The translations under genes were made by a program, and so were the position numbers. The notes below the pieces were generated by a model. It worked only from the letters and a program-made list of their open reading frames with translations. It was not told the DNA's origin and ran no database searches. A stretch of DNA of 64,000 bases from Juglans regia. Its lineage: Eukaryota; Streptophyta; Magnoliopsida; Fagales; Juglandaceae. The stretch's first letter is position 1. The number at the start of each line of letters is the position of its first letter. The stretch is taken from assembly GCF_001411555.2 (NCBI RefSeq), contig NC_049911.1, positions 31,035,044-31,099,043 on the forward strand, in the 5' to 3' direction. Positions 13,501 to 27,151 of this stretch are shown one piece after another.

Positions 13501-16500
13501 AGGCTCCAACAGAAATACCAAATCATAAAAACATCAAAAAACATCACTAACATAGCCATATATTACAGACTACAGAATCTATAAATTTGAATGTATTCAA
13601 TATTTAATAAGTCACCTTTAACCAGAGTCTTGTTTGTTCAAAATCCTCACGACCATGAGTGGTAGGAATATTTATTAAAGATGGCTGACAAATAATGAAG
13701 ATGATGAGCTACTAATTTAAAATCTTTTCACTTTTCCATTGAGATTATTGCATGGAAATTGGAGGTATAACATCTACAAGTAAATAAGCCAACTAAAGGA
13801 AATTAAATCAACAATCATCACTTTGGCTTCTGTCCTTGCTAATGGGGTATGGTCAAGTTTGAGTTAGTGTTACGTCATTGGGAGAGGGTTGATGATGCCA
13901 ATACAAAAGGTAAGTAATTGAAATATCCCATTTCTGTGTTTGCTAGATCAAACGGTGTTCATATTAACTAACATGAATTCATCAAGTTTAGGAGAAAAAC
14001 TCAGCAATATAAACTCACAGGGGTAGCATCACTTGAAGGAAATGATTGAACTTTTCTTGCAGGAGTCAGTTGAAGTGAATCAAGGTCAGCTATGTAACCT
14101 TTATTCATTTTCAGCCATGTGTCTTCATCAGCCACATTGCTAAATGTATCTGGAAGGGGACTATAATCAGGGAGCATTGAGTAATCTGATCGCTTGACAA
14201 CAAAGGCTTTGGGAGCTGCCTTGAAGCAAGGGGTTCTAAAAGCATCTCCATGGCATATGATATTGCTGTCATTGCATTCTTCCTTGAGGCCTTGTCTTTC
14301 AGAATCCTGACCCTTCCAGTAGATAGGAACAATGAGATGATCAAGAATCCGATGGACGTGTAAAAGAGCATTTTTTTTGTTAGTAATCATGAACTTTATT
14401 AATAGAACAATAGGCATAGCCCAAGTACACAGGATTCATACAAGAGAAACACCTAACTAAGATTTGCATCTGATACAAGAAACTCATGGGCAGTCAATCC
14501 ATGAAAATCTATTGCAACTGCCAAGAGGAACAAAGTGTTGAAAACGAAAACTTTACACTAAAAAAAAACTCTAGTACGAAAAAATTAAAATTTATATAAT
14601 ACTCTTTTCATGATCATTTGGGGAGGGGATAAAAGTAGCATATTGTTACTTCTCAACAAGAAAGGTTTTGCATCACGTTTAGATTTTTTTTTAATAAAAC
14701 AATCTAGTGTTTTTTTGTGATTCCTAGGGCAGCAAAAATACCTACTTTCCTAGAAAATGCTGGCTAACAATCTGAATCCAGTCAACAGCGCGCATCATTA
14801 GGATACGTTTAATGTAATGCATAAAAGAATGGAAGATAAATCTTCAGTAAGACCAAAACATAGCTATAGTAATGCCAGGTGTCTTCTGTGGCTTGCAATA
14901 GTGTATCCACATCATTTAAAGATGACATAGACTAAGATAAAGCAGAATGGTATAAAACAATTCCAATTGCCAAAATCAGGTAGAGGTTTGGATGAAACAA
15001 GTTGTAATTAATGCCTAGAAGAAACTGTCGAGGTGAAAGTAAGGTAGTACTCTGGCTGGAGAACTTAAAAACAATGATAATAGAAAAAAGATTGTGACTA
15101 GAAAGCATCTACCACAAAAGTTACTTGGAACAATATTGGTACTAAAACGAGTATCCATTACTTTGCATGAGCAGTACCTGACCAGAGTTCGGGTCGAAGT
15201 CTGACGAAGTAAGAGGATTGCTGAGATCGACAATTTTCATCTGTTGCTCCTGAATGCATTGATCACGTTCTCTGTGTGATTTCCTCTCCTCTTCCAATTC
15301 CATTTGAAGCTTCTCCCGCTCTAATTCATACTGAATGAGGAAAAATAAGTGAGAACCAAATGCTTCCAACGAAAGGTAAAAGCTTATGCTTGCTTTAAGT
15401 AATGGCTCACATTTTGAAAGGCGAAAATAACAACCAACCTTGAGCAAATCATTCCGCAATTTTAAGATCACTTGCTCCAGCACCTCAGCATGAGATCCCT
15501 AAAGAAGACTTCAGCAGTGTTAGTTTGTGTCCAACCTCTTCTTTGTAATAGAAACAAAAGAGGATCATCACCTGAAGTTTCTTACGAAGCTCTTCAATCT
15601 CTAGTTTTTGCCGCTTCAATAAGGCTGCATCTGTCAAAATCTATAAAAATAATTGCTCTTCATTAGACTAAGTTGCACCATCAAATTTGAGGGGAAGGAT
15701 AAAATGATAAGATGTGCAGAGAAAAAGATGCTATATGATATCACAACAACTGCAAAGAAAAAAGAAAAGTGCAAACTGCCAGGAGACGCTCATTATTCAG
15801 TTAAGTAGCAAGTCAATTATTTGTGACCTTAACATCAAAAGTACACTGGAACATCAAAGGGTTAACAAAACGGGCAAAAGATGAAATAATTAATGCTGAA
15901 ATACATGCATCACGACCAGGTTGAGAAAAAAGATTAAAAACAACAATGATGATGCATTTACAGATCTCCGGAAAGTAAGGTAAAGGGATATTAAGTTTTT
16001 CTGAGACCATAACACATACGCCAAAGTTTTCTGATGTTCCAATGAACATCAGAAAAAGCTTACACTAGCAAGACCACAGATTCATAAACACGAGTACATG
16101 GTAAGTGTACAAAATAAAACAGAGAACATACTTCATTCACTTGAACACAATTAGTGATGCGCTTGGCTCTGCTAGCAAATTGGAGAGTTCCCTTCGTTTC
16201 CTCAATGTGTACCTAAATGAATCGTTAACATACCATGTTAAAAACCGAAAATTTGAACTTAATGCAACATGCCAAAATAATAATGATGATAAGGAAAATG
16301 AGATGAAAAGAGAAAATAAGTAGACCACCTCCTCAGGTGCTAATGTGCATATTATTGAAGTTTTAGCATTGCCACCCAGAGCAGGTTGAAGTATGCGGGT
16401 CAGCTTACTATCACGATAAGGAATATGACCCCTGCAACATATTTTTTTTTCTCACTGTGACATTGTTTTATCAAATCACATGACTTACTGACAGAAAAAC

Positions 16501-18752
16501 AAATACCTCTGTTTTGCACCATCACTTAGTTTGTTAATCACGTTACCCAGAACCATTAAGCTTTTGTTAATGTGCTTTCCTTCCTTTAGACGTACCCCAC
16601 CGGCTCCAGTTTTAGCAATCCGTTCAGACCCAGCTAAATCTACCAAGTTCTTTGTTGCAGCAAAAATAATATAAAAGTTAAAAAAAAAAATCTAAAATTA
16701 GAATATGATCTAAAATATGAAGTAAAAGTGTACAAACCAAGACTGCAACACGAATGGCATCAGTACTCAAATGATCACAGACAGAATCAGTGTCCTTCGC
16801 CTTGCTTTCAATCACCTTCATATATAGGATAAGGATGCATGAAATCCAACAGTTTTAAGCGGAGCTGTAGAATCAACATGTAGAGGACATACCATCCTGA
16901 ATATTGTGTGGGATCTACTACTACGAACATTCATATTAGTCTCACCAAAGTGCCTATTAACTGGAAAAAAAAAAAAATGAGCATGTAAGAAACGTATCCA
17001 ACTAAAAGAACATGTAAGAAGCCTAAGGCCAATAAGTTATGCTTTTAAGTCAAACCTTCTCCTGAATCTATGAGCTTCAACACTTGTTCGGCGTTGCTAA
17101 CAATTTCCTCCCTTAGGCCTGCAACAAATATCCCACGCTAAAAGACAAGAAAAATCAGTGATTCTATACATCTAAATGAACTATAATAAACTCTAAAACT
17201 GTCAATACCAACCTCCAAACTCTCATGTATTTGCAATTTCTGGTTCTCTACAGCAAAAAGATCATTAATTTCTTCGTTATAAATTTCCATATAGGAAACC
17301 CGAATCAGAAATTCACGGTCAGATATCTGAAATTATTACGCACCAACAGAAAAAAGTTAGAATTCAAAAGATCATTATTAATAAATACAACATCAGGAAC
17401 ATTCATGGACCCGCTTACCATCTGAATTTTTGCAAATATATCTTTAACTGCCCGGTGAATAATCCCTGGATCAGTTTCAGAGCCATTCATGGTGAAAGTC
17501 TTGCCACTGCTAGTTTGTCCATATGCAAATGCAGTTCCTATAAAAGTCCCATTAATCAGCTTCAATGCTAATATCTAGATGACATGTCTGATTAAAAAAA
17601 AACAATCACTACATTCTTCTTTTCACATTCCACGTTAAATAAATATAGAAGATATTGAGTACGACAGGAGACAAAACACACATTAATTACTTTGATAGAG
17701 TACACCCAACATGAAAATCTACCTGTACGAAATACTCAAATTGACCAACTACAGCCTTCACTTCTCTTGATTTTTCATTTTCATTAATCCGGTAGAAGCA
17801 GTATACAATTTTGTGATCCCGTGCCCATTTATAACAAATCCTTGATTTCCTCAAAACCGTACGGTTGAAAATAGTCTTCCACCGTCAGAATTTGTATTGT
17901 ACTAAATTAACTAACTTGGCCAAAAATCAATTTTAAAATTAAATAGAAACGTCAGTCAAGAAGAAACGTACTTTTTTTAAGAAAATAATTTTTTGTTAAG
18001 TAAATAAAAGTTCTGGGATCAAAGAGGATGTTTCAGGAAAGAAAAAATAGTAAAACCATAGAAAGCAGAACCACCCTTCTGTTCATTATGAACTTCTCCA
18101 TGATTTCTTCATATTTCCAGAAAACAAGGGCTACAGTTTTAGCTTCTTTTCCTTTCTTTTCTTTTATTTTTATTTTTCTCCTTTTATGGCAGTGGGGTTA
18201 ATAATTAATTGAATAGTCAAAATTATTTTCCCTTTCGTTCTCAATATTCTCAGAAGCTAATATCCAGAAACCTGAGTAAAAACTATATTTAATCAACTAT
18301 GTAACGATAATCAATCCTTAAATATATTTTAAACAAAAAAATTAAGCTAAATTCGAAGAAGTTAATTTCAATAAAATAAAAAGGAAAGGAAAAAAAGGAA
18401 TACCATTAAAGCCTTCAACTGCGGCGTGAATGATGTCCTTTGTAAGAAGCTCATAAACCCTAGCATTCGTGCAGCTTTCGTCGAATACGTGATCTGAAAC
18501 AAAATGAAAGTCACTTAGAAACAAACTCGCAAGATCTCAAAGAAACACAAAACAAAACAAATGAGCCTGCATATTTCAGAGAGAGAGAGAGAGAGAGGAA
18601 CAAGTACCGAAAGCGTAAGAGAGGGCAGAGATAGGGGTGCCGTGAACCTTGTGAAGAGAAATGCGATTATCTTCAACCTTCCAGTATGTTCCATTGGAGG
18701 GTTCTGAGGATACGGGAGGTCTCACTCGGACTGCGACGCAGATCTTCTCCAT
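10587..18752 (-). CDS. KIN7N: kinesin-7 family motor protein, KIN-7N-like
   Basis: Eighteen exons (minus): 18752-18608, 18493-18404, 17537-17419, 17326-17213, 17137-17056, 16960-16893, 16815-16738, 16649-16507, 16431-16329, 16212-16132, 15640-15572, 15498-15439, 15330-15178, 14306-14019, 13456-13370, 12858-12700, 12612-12343, 11027-10587. They sum to 850 codons including stop. The motor domain (1-340) starts [13 protein letters not shown] at the very N-terminus. It has P-loop GQTSSGKT (85-92), switch I NVRSSRSH (194-201) and switch II DLAGSE (236-241), all intact. Coiled-coil segments follow, including [19 protein letters not shown] near the end. Kinesin-7 proteins are plus-end microtubule motors (CENP-E relatives). 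The layout matches Arabidopsis KIN-7N. Exon 14 could start at 14312 instead of 14306 (AAG/CAG acceptors six bases apart, same frame). Introns hold a MITE and a LINE tail. Confidence 0.93.
13019..13235. mobile_element. TTTGGAT/ATCTCATCTCA MITE in kinesin intron 15
   Basis: Left end catttggattcagagttgat, right end catccaaacctcacc followed by TTA. The inner arms carry tctcatctcaactc and cttatctcatc. Same family as copies at 27152, 40510 and 52311. It lies wholly within the intron between exons 15 and 16. Confidence 0.75.
14373..14470 (-). mobile_element. LINE 3' end fragment in kinesin intron 14
   Basis: A T-run followed by gttagtaatcatgaactttattaatag, then cccaagtacacaggattcatacaag and gagaaacaccta. 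This is the layout of the A-rich 3' tail and 3' UTR of plant L1-type LINEs read in reverse. Only the tail is present and no target duplication was identified. Confidence 0.55.
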
Positions 18753-19614
18753 AGCCAAGTACTTTCTCTTCCTGTGCTCCCTCACTCTCTCACGCACTGT
18801 TACGGATTATCTAGTCGCTGAATCTTGCGAGGGAGGAGGAACGGGCGGGCTATTGTGCTTTGCTTCTATAAAGCATTTCAGATTTGAATGCGTTGGGTTT
18901 ACGAAAAGGCCCTTGAGAAGAGGTTTATTGACATTTAGGTCTGATTCAAATAAATGTGATGGGCCGGGATTACAGTCCAGATGACGAAAACGGGTCCTCC
19001 ACTAGACCTTCCCAAGCACTATGGGCTCCAATCGTAAGGTATTTTGCGGACCTTATACTGGGCCTACATTTTTAAATGGACTCGAGAAAATTTTAATATT
19101 AATTTTATATGATTAATGTCAGAAATTACATTTGAAGGTCATGAGGTAGTTTTTAATGTTTTTATTTTTATATATATTTTTCCTTTTTCAAGAAGGTGTG
19201 TTGACCCAAGGAAATCTTCTAGGGTTTAAAGTTATATAGCCAGTCTGTTCAAAATTATTTGGTGGAGGTCTCTGTGATTGCAATGTCTGTGATCAGTACG
19301 ATAGCTTGATCGAGACAGAAGATCAGCTCTGATCCATCTAGACCAATGACTTTTTAGTTTATTTTTTTCTGACCAAGAGCTGCCACTGCTAATATTGGGT
19401 CAACTAATAAGAATAGAAATTATAAAAAAAATTATTTATTTGTAATCTGTTAAAATCAATTTTTTTATTGTAAATAATTATTTTTATCATAAATAATTAT
19501 TATAAATATTCGTTTTTCTTGTAGTGAGAAGTACAACATATATATTAGCCAATTAATTAGCTGAAAGACAATGAAGCACTAGGCTGCAATTAATTAAGCG
19601 AGCATTTTCATTAT

Positions 19615-19648
<34 letters not shown>

Positions 19649-20377
19649 TCGGTCTGATACCATTGACTTTAGGGTTAACAAGAATATCGTGTATATAAAC
19701 AACCTCAATAATGCATAAAAAATGGTGGAGTACTAGTACTAGAATATTTAATTGAAATCATTAAGGTTTATTAATTTTCAAATGTGCAACTTGTCAAATA
19801 TTTAGGGAAAAAAAAAAAGGGGTTGTCTTCGGTTAAAGACAACGACATCCAAGCATTGGTATTTGGTCATGTTCATGATATGAGAAAGTATATAGGTAAT
19901 TTAATACAGAAATTGCGGTTCAATTTACATCAAATATGACGTGTTTTATCTCCTGCCGAAATAAGATGAAGATAACAAAGGCTTGAAATTTAATATTAAC
20001 AGGGGATAATAATAAATAATAAATAAGATAAGAGTCGGCTATTTTCACGTGCTTGTCGCGTAGACTGTAGTAGTTAAGGGTGCTTGTAAACTATACCAAA
20101 AAAAAAGGGTAAGAACGTCATCGGACAAGATGAGACTGAGTATTGCTTTTTAGTCCAAATAGTATATTAAATCTATGCCTTAAAGAATTGTGCAGTAACT
20201 TCTATGAATGTGCTCGGTCAAATTAAGCTACGCATCCCGGAAAATGAAGTGGAAGAAGGAATAACGATAGGTGGCGCGCGCGTAGCTAGCTAGCTAGCTA
20301 GGTTATTCAACTTATTCATGAAGCCCCGGAATTCAATATATATTACCTCCATTACGGTACCAACACACAACGATAAT
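18753..20377. other. intergenic between kinesin 5' end and receptor kinase
   Basis: Divergent promoter region of the two genes. It includes a CACTA-like element tip at 19513-19526 (tttttcttgtagtg), a TA run at about 19617-19646 and a tagc tetranucleotide run at about 20282-20301. No gene is seen. Confidence 0.5.
19513..19526. mobile_element. CACTA-type terminal inverted repeat, single end
   Basis: The string tttttcttgtagtg is the reverse complement of the classic plant CACTACAAGAAAAA terminus. The opposite end is not found nearby. The AT-rich 90 bp to its left could be the interior of a short or decayed element. Confidence 0.5.
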
Positions 20378-23300
20378 ATGGGATCATCGACCTTTGAGAA
20401 GGTATGCTCTCTGAGATCCTTTGTTTTGTTTGTTCTGCTGATTTTTTCACCGAATATTGTTGCTTTTGCCTCTTCCTTAAATGATGAAGCCGATGCGCTT
20501 CTCAAATGGAAAGCCACCCTCGAAAACGAAGCCCAGCCTCAACTATCTTCATGGACTTTCTTTCCTAACAATGCCACGACTTCTTCTTCCAATCCTAATT
20601 CAAGCACGAGTCCTTGTTCCTGGTTTGGCATCGGTTGCAACTCTGCTGGAAATGTCATCGGAATGAATCTTAGTGGTTCAAGCTTAAGAGGTTCACTCGA
20701 TGCGTTTGCATTCTCGTCATTCCTTAATCTCGAATATATTGATCTCAGTATGAACTATCTCTTTGCTACCATCCCACCACAGATCGGTAACCTCTCCAAA
20801 CTTATCTATCTTGATCTGTCTACCAATCAGTTCTCGGGGAAAATCCCACCAAATATCGGTCTACTCACAAATCTTCAGGTCTTGCGTCTGTTTAAAAATA
20901 AGTTGAACAACTCAATTCCTGAAGAAATAAGTCAGTTGAAGTCCCTTGATGAGCTTTCCTTACACAGCAACTCTTTAGACGGACCCATTCCTTTGTCTCT
21001 GGGTAATTTAAGCAAATTGGAGTACTTGTATCTCTATGACAACTCACTGTCTGGCTCCATTCCTTTCGAAATTGGAAACCTTTCCAACTTGGTTGAGCTC
21101 TGCATACATACCAATAGTTTAACTGGTCCCATTCCTCCTACTCTTGGAAACTTAAAAAGGCTAGCATTGTTGGACTCGTCTTACAACCAACTTTCAGGTC
21201 CCATCCCTGCGGATATAGGGAACATGGAATCTTTGAAGAACTTAACACTTGCAGAAAACTACCTTGTTGGTCCTATACCGACCTCATTATATGGCCTAGA
21301 AAATCTGACCCTCTTGTCTCTCTTCCAAAATCAACTTTCTGGTCCCATTCCAGAAGAGATAGAAAACTTGAAGTCTCTTGTCTGTCTCCAGGTGAACGAA
21401 AATCAACTCAATGGTTCCCTTCCAACTTCAATTGGTAACTTGAGCAAGTTAGAGATTTTATACATTCGCAACAACCATTTCTCTGGTTCCATTCCTCGAG
21501 AGGTAGAAAAACTCGTGAGGTTGACTGTATTTCGAGTAGCTTGGAACCAATTCACTGGTTATTTGCCACAAAATATTTGCCAACACGGATTGCTTCAATA
21601 TTTTACTGCAAATGGTAATCACTTAATAGGTTCGATTCCAAGGAGCTTGAGAAACTGCTCGAGTTTAATCAGAATTCTTCTTGACCAAAACCAACTGACT
21701 GGAAATATATCCGAAGTTTTTGGGGAATATCCGAATTTGGATTACATAAACATCAGCAACAATACCTTTTATGGTGAACTTTCACCAAAGTGGGGAAGGA
21801 GCCCACGGCTAACAAATCTAGAAATCTGGAGGAATAACATTACTGGTAGCATACCACCGGAGCTTGGAAACTCAATCGAACTACATCTAGTTGATCTTTC
21901 TTCAAATAGCTTAGTAGGGGAGATCCCAAAGGAATTTAGAAGGTTGACTTCTTTGGTGAAGCTTATCTTAAGCAACAATCAACTTTCAGGCGCTATTCCT
22001 GCGGAGCTAGGGTCCCTGACAAACGTTGAGTTTCTCGATCTCTCCATGAACAAATTGAGCACATCAATTTCAGGATGCGTAGGGGGCTTCTCACAACTGC
22101 ATTACATGAATTTAAGCCACAACGAGTTTAGCGGTGAAATTCCAACTGAGATGGGCACGTTGGTTCAGCTTTCGGTGCTAGATCTAAGTCATAACCATCT
22201 CACGGGTGAGATACCAATGGAGTTTAGGAACTTGCAAAGCTTGCTGACAATGAATATATCCAACAACAACCTCTCTGGAATTCTTCCCAGGGCTTTTGAG
22301 GAACTGCATGGCTTGCTTTATGTCAACATTGCAAACAATCAATTCTGTGGTCCCATTCCCAACAACACAGCATTTCTAGGTGCTCCAAGTGAAGCAATAT
22401 CAGAGGGGAACAAAGGCTTGTGTGGCGAGGTCAAAGGACTACAACCTTGCCAATCACTCACTGCATGCAAGCATTCTCCTACAAGGGGCCACAGGTCGAC
22501 CGTGTTCATGATCATATTCTCACTTTTGGGAGTACACTTGGTACTTTTGTTTGCATTATTGGGATTGTATATAAGAAAAAGGAGAAACTCGCAAAAAAAA
22601 GGGGATGAGGACTTCATATCAACCTTCGATGGGGCAGAAATGTATGAAGAAATCATAGCAGCCACGGGGGATTTTGATGCCATGTATTGCATTGGGACCG
22701 GTGGATATGGAAGCGTCTACAAGGCACAGCTGCCGTCGGGCAGTATCGTAGCTGTAAAGAAACTCCACACATTACAAAATGGAAGTTATGCCACAGATCG
22801 GAAAGAGTTTTTCAATGAGATAGCAGCATTAACAGAAATACGACACCGAAATGTCGTGAAACTACATGGTTTTTGTTCAAGCGAACGTCATTCGTTTTTG
22901 GTTTACGAGTACCTTGAGAAAGGCAGCTTGGCCGGGATCCTAAGGAAAGAAGAAGAAGCAAGAGAATTGGATTGGAGTAGAAGGGTGAATGTTGTAAAAG
23001 GGTTGGTGCATGCCTTGTCGTACATGCATCACGACTGCTCACTGCCGATTGTTCATAGAGACATCTCAAGCAAGAATGTTTTGCTGGATTCTGATTATGA
23101 AGCTCATCTCTCGGACTTTGGCACTGCTAAGTTTCTGAAGCTAGACTCGTCCAATTGGACTGGCTTTGCTGGCACATATGGATATGCAGCACCAGGTAAT
23201 TAAAACTGATCATTAATTTACACTTCTCTGCTTTATTTAACATATATATATATATATAGATGCATGCTGCATATAGAGCGCATAAATACATATATAATAG

Positions 23301-23686
23301 TAGACAGCTTCCAGCAACACCCTAGCTAAAATTACGTCTTTCAAATTTTGGCAGAACTTGCTTACACAATGAGGGTGACCGAGAAGAGTGATGTGTATAG
23401 CTTTGGAGTGTTAGCACTTGAAATAATCAATGGAAATCATCCGGGTGATTTCATCTCCTCTGCATTTTCTTCGCCTGCTAACATACAGCTTAAGGACGTA
23501 TTGGACCATCGACTTCCACCTCCGACGGTTCAAGTCGAGGACGAACTGAAAAAGATCTTAACTATTGCAAATGTTTGCTTACGTCAAGATCCCAGAAATA
23601 GGCCAACCATGCACATGATTTCTCAGGTGTTATTACGCTCAACTCTGCAGATAATTCGTAGCCCAGTTACAACGAAGAGGGTCTAA
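20378..23686 (+). CDS. LRR receptor-like kinase, MIK2-like
   Basis: Two exons, 20378-23195 and 23355-23686, giving 1049 residues. The start chosen is the second in-frame ATG because it is followed directly by a signal peptide ([19 protein letters not shown]); an ATG 60 bp upstream would add 20 polar residues. Order: signal peptide; LRRNT cap with paired cysteines (CSWFGIGC); about two dozen plant-type LRRs (LxGxIP); a C-terminal cysteine pair; transmembrane helix near 706-731; kinase from about 766 with [15 protein letters not shown] lysine, HRD (about 892), DFG (about 914) and GTYGYAAPE. Every catalytic residue I looked for is present and HRD makes it an RD kinase. The 159-bp intron interrupts the activation segment after AAP. 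Layout matches LRR-XIIb/MIK2-type receptors; Arabidopsis MIK2 perceives SCOOP peptides. The ligand here is unknown, and the gene appears intact. Confidence 0.92.
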
Positions 23687-24242
23687 ATCTGAAGGGTACA
23701 GTGTCTTTTGCAGAGGTATGTACTTGTTGACAGTTGACACCATACCATTGTGCAAGCGATTGTCATCCATTTCTCTTCCTCTCTTCCAATCACGTACTAA
23801 TGGTCATGTATAGTTTTTACTTTATTTTTACGAAAAATAGAAGTAGAACGAATATATTATTGGTGTTAGGCTCGACAAAATTACTATTATAGGAATGTAT
23901 ACAGATTCCAGGCCTGATCTGCCTAGTTTTTAGTAAGGGTACGTTGGACCTGGCGCACGATGCATCAAGTAGTATCATGCATGCGGCCTATTTACTGTGG
24001 GCCACATTCTAGCGAAATCTACAAACTTGATCAGGAATCAGTTTATTGAAAAAAAAAAAAAAAACATTGTATTCAATTAGGCTACGCTTATATATAATTT
24101 TCTATGAAAAATAATTTATACAATTTTAAAATATGATAGTATTGTGCATTTCTTTTTTTAAAAAAATAAATAATATAAAATCCATGTAAAAAACTTCACT
24201 TTTTAATATTAGGTTGAATTATTTCTTAAAGAAAAACACTAG
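23687..24242. other. 3' flank of receptor kinase
   Basis: Presumed 3' UTR followed by AT-rich spacer with a poly(A) run at about 24049-24064. Nothing else is recognisable. Confidence 0.5.
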
Positions 24243-24829
24243 AGATATAAAGGAATCTCACAAAGAGGATCTCACACGCTGATGTGGCACATTACGTCTC
24301 TCTTTTTTTTTTCCCCTCTCAGTGTCTGTCATGGTGGTCGAGGACTACCACGGTGGGCAAAAGTTTTCGATGATCCAAGCAGCACCGTCGGTGCGGACAT
24401 AGAGCTCACGACAGTGTTGTGCGCTTGTGCACATTGTTTTGTGCATTATGTCGAGGTCAACGATCCTGTCAGTTGGTCGGGGTGGTCGGAAACCACCCCT
24501 AAGCCAGTAGAAGTTTTCGACAGTCCAAGTATCGACCGCCCGAGAGGACACGGAGCTCAACTGCCGTGAGCTTGCGACGGCCGCAGCCCGTTGGTAGGGG
24601 TGGTCGAGAACCACCTCGAGGAGGGGGGAGCACAGACAACGCCAACACACTGTCAACAGAATGCTGGCACGGGAAAAGGAGTGGTCACCTAGTGGGAAAG
24701 TAAGGGAAAGGAAAGAATGGAAGAGGCACGGGAAGATGGAGGAGAAAGAGAGAGGAAAAAAATAAAAAAGACGTGACACACTACTACATTAGCGTGTGAA
24801 ATTCGTGTGAAATTCTTTTATATTATAGC
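24243..24829. mobile_element. foldback-type element with GC-rich core
   Basis: The two ends are long imperfect inverted repeats. The left reads agatataaaggaatctcac ... ctcacacgctgatgt. The right, on the other strand, reads ataatataaaagaatttcac ... ttcacacgctaatgt. Arms are about 45-55 bp. The core (about 24330-24660) is GC-rich, with three variants of a ggtggtcgagaaccacc palindromic word. Open frames of 95 and 144 codons in the core follow from its composition and match nothing I know. Target duplication is unclear. Confidence 0.6.
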
Positions 24830-26407
24830 GGCACTCTTTTTTTAAGTAGAAAACGAGACTTACAAACTCATTTATAATTTCCTATTAATATTGGCCTTCT
24901 CGAGAATGGGTCATTCACGTATATAAGTAATACGCTGAGCTGGCAAGGCTATATATGTAAAAGCATTTGTTATCCACTGTAAATTAAGGGCAAAATTGCA
25001 AATCATAAGGGAACGATTGTATATATCGTTTCCCTCATTACCTTTGTCAGGTACTTACATATATCCTGTAATTCATGCAAAAATCCATGATGCGTCTGGA
25101 GTCAAAAAGAAACTAATTGCCAATTACTTTTAAGCACTTTTTCTAACTTTATCAAGTACACAAGATCATTTTCGTGGCTACCTTCTAAGAACTTGCAAGC
25201 GAAGAAAGAGAAGAATAAAAAAAAATGGATATATATCAGGATGAACTGAACTTTTGCCGACAAACGGATTGCGTAATATGATAATCTTATCATTTATCAG
25301 TACAAAAAAATTAAACGATTTTTTTTATGATTAATTTATTATAATCAAAAGATTATTTATAATTAATTTAATTATAAATAATCATTTCGTTAAAATTAAC
25401 TGATAATAAATAAGTAATTTTTTATAATATATTTACAAAATATTATATTTTTATAACTTAGATAATTGTATATAATTAAAGTTAATATATATAGGATAAT
25501 TACGTATATTAGTTATTTGTAAAATAATTGTGTATGTATGATCATAGCATATATTTTTTTGAAAATTTTAAGGATTTTTCTTTCTGAAGTACTAAAATCG
25601 AGTAAAAATAAAAGAACACCATGAGCATATATATGAGAGGTACTACTAAGTAATTAAGATTTTGCATGGGAATATAAAGTTTCTAAAAGAAATGCTATTA
25701 TATACTCCACTAAGTTTCGAGGTCCATATTGCAGTCAACTATACTGCATTCGTAGGTGAAAGACGACTCCTTTTGTCTTTCAATTCTCTTCTCTTCTCTT
25801 CTTTTTCTTTTTCTTTTTCTTTTCTTTTCTTTTCTTCCAAATGCATGGTTGGTTGGACAAGAAAATCTGATTTTCCTTTCTTTTGTTTCGAGAATGACAA
25901 TTGGATGATTTGATGCATGGGGGCCACATGATGAGAACCGATATATGCAATCTATATATGCTTTGCACCTGCATGGATCAAAAAGCTGGATCCATATCCT
26001 GCATTAAGACACTTAAGGACGTAAATAATTAATTTGTAATTGCATTCACTTTATGTTTGCATGCATGCACATGATATTGCATCTTCTAATAATTTAATAT
26101 TCTACAATCATTATTTCTGATAAACACGCAACTGATAATAAAATAATCAATTATATATAGCTGCATGCTTTGCTGCAAAGACCAACTTTACTACTGGTTG
26201 AAGAATCCTGAAAATTAAGATATCGTCGACTACTTCCAATATTTATCGTCTCCATATTCAGTTTGATGAGTTTATCCCCTTAAACTTATTATTAGTATAA
26301 TTGTACTTTTTTAAATATTTTTAAAAAAATACACTATTTCATTAATAGTACTATAATCCTTAACTATTAAAAAATTAAAATATCCAAATAATAATTTTAA
26401 AAAAACA
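24830..26407. other. AT-rich intergenic DNA
   Basis: No gene. It contains a long AT-only stretch (about 25310-25500) and a polypyrimidine tract (about 25783-25838). Short open frames here are compositional. Confidence 0.5.
25783..25838. repeat. TTTTC/CTTTT polypyrimidine tract
   Basis: Irregular run of ctctt, ctttttc and ttttctttt words, entirely C and T, about 56 bp. Confidence 0.8.
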
Positions 26408-26600
26408 TTGCCGGCTCATTTGAATACAAAAACCATCTGATCACCTCATGTCGTCTCACCATTTTAATTTTTTTAAATTACTATATAAAATATAATAAAT
26501 AATTTAATTTTTTAAAATTTTAAAATAATAATAATATTAAAAATTAATATTTTATTCAACTTATTTAAAATTATCTCATCTCATCTTACTATTCAAATAA
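26408..26600. mobile_element. TTTGGAT-family MITE, diverged copy
   Basis: Left end ggctcatttgaatacaaa, right end tctcatcttactattcaaat, with the family's AT-rich centre (aataataataatattaaaaa). Ends have decayed and the duplication is not clear. Confidence 0.6.
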
Positions 26601-27151
26601 ATGCCGAAACAAATATCATTTTCCTTATTGCCCATGCTACTAGATCTTACGTACGATGGAGTACTCAAGACTAAAAAGCTTTTTTCTAACCGGCCTGTTC
26701 CAAAATGCAATTTTTTTTTTTTTTCCAATTTGTTGGTGGCCGCATTCACATAAATGGAGGTAAATAATTTCCGGCAGTCCAAATTATTAATTCCTATCAC
26801 ATATATTTCTCTTGAATCCAAAATAAAGTGACGTACCCATGGCTATCTGATCAATTAAGCATAGTCGGGTTTTAGCCTCTTTTTTTTTAATTAATGTACA
26901 GTGATATTGGATGCCACACCATGCATTATCTAATAAACCATATATATGCATTGATTTGGCGTATAAACGCGCATCTTTAATTATGTTCGACCATGAAATT
27001 AATACTATTTTACCAAAAATCCTAACAAATATATGCGACGCACAGCTCGCGCGAATGATCATTGCATGTACGTCATGTATCTATAATTAGTTGTGCTTCG
27101 CGAATGTGTTGTACGTACGTATATATACGTATTTTGCAGCAGATACATTTA

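Noticed and set aside
18753..18797. Upstream in-frame ATG for the kinesin
   Set aside because: The family starts at [13 protein letters not shown]; the extra 15 residues are arginine-rich leader translation.
20318..20377. First ATG of the receptor-kinase frame
   Set aside because: It would place 20 polar residues before the signal peptide; the second ATG is better.
24282..24779. Overlapping frames of 95 and 144 codons
   Set aside because: They lie within the GC-rich core of a foldback element and are palindromic by composition.
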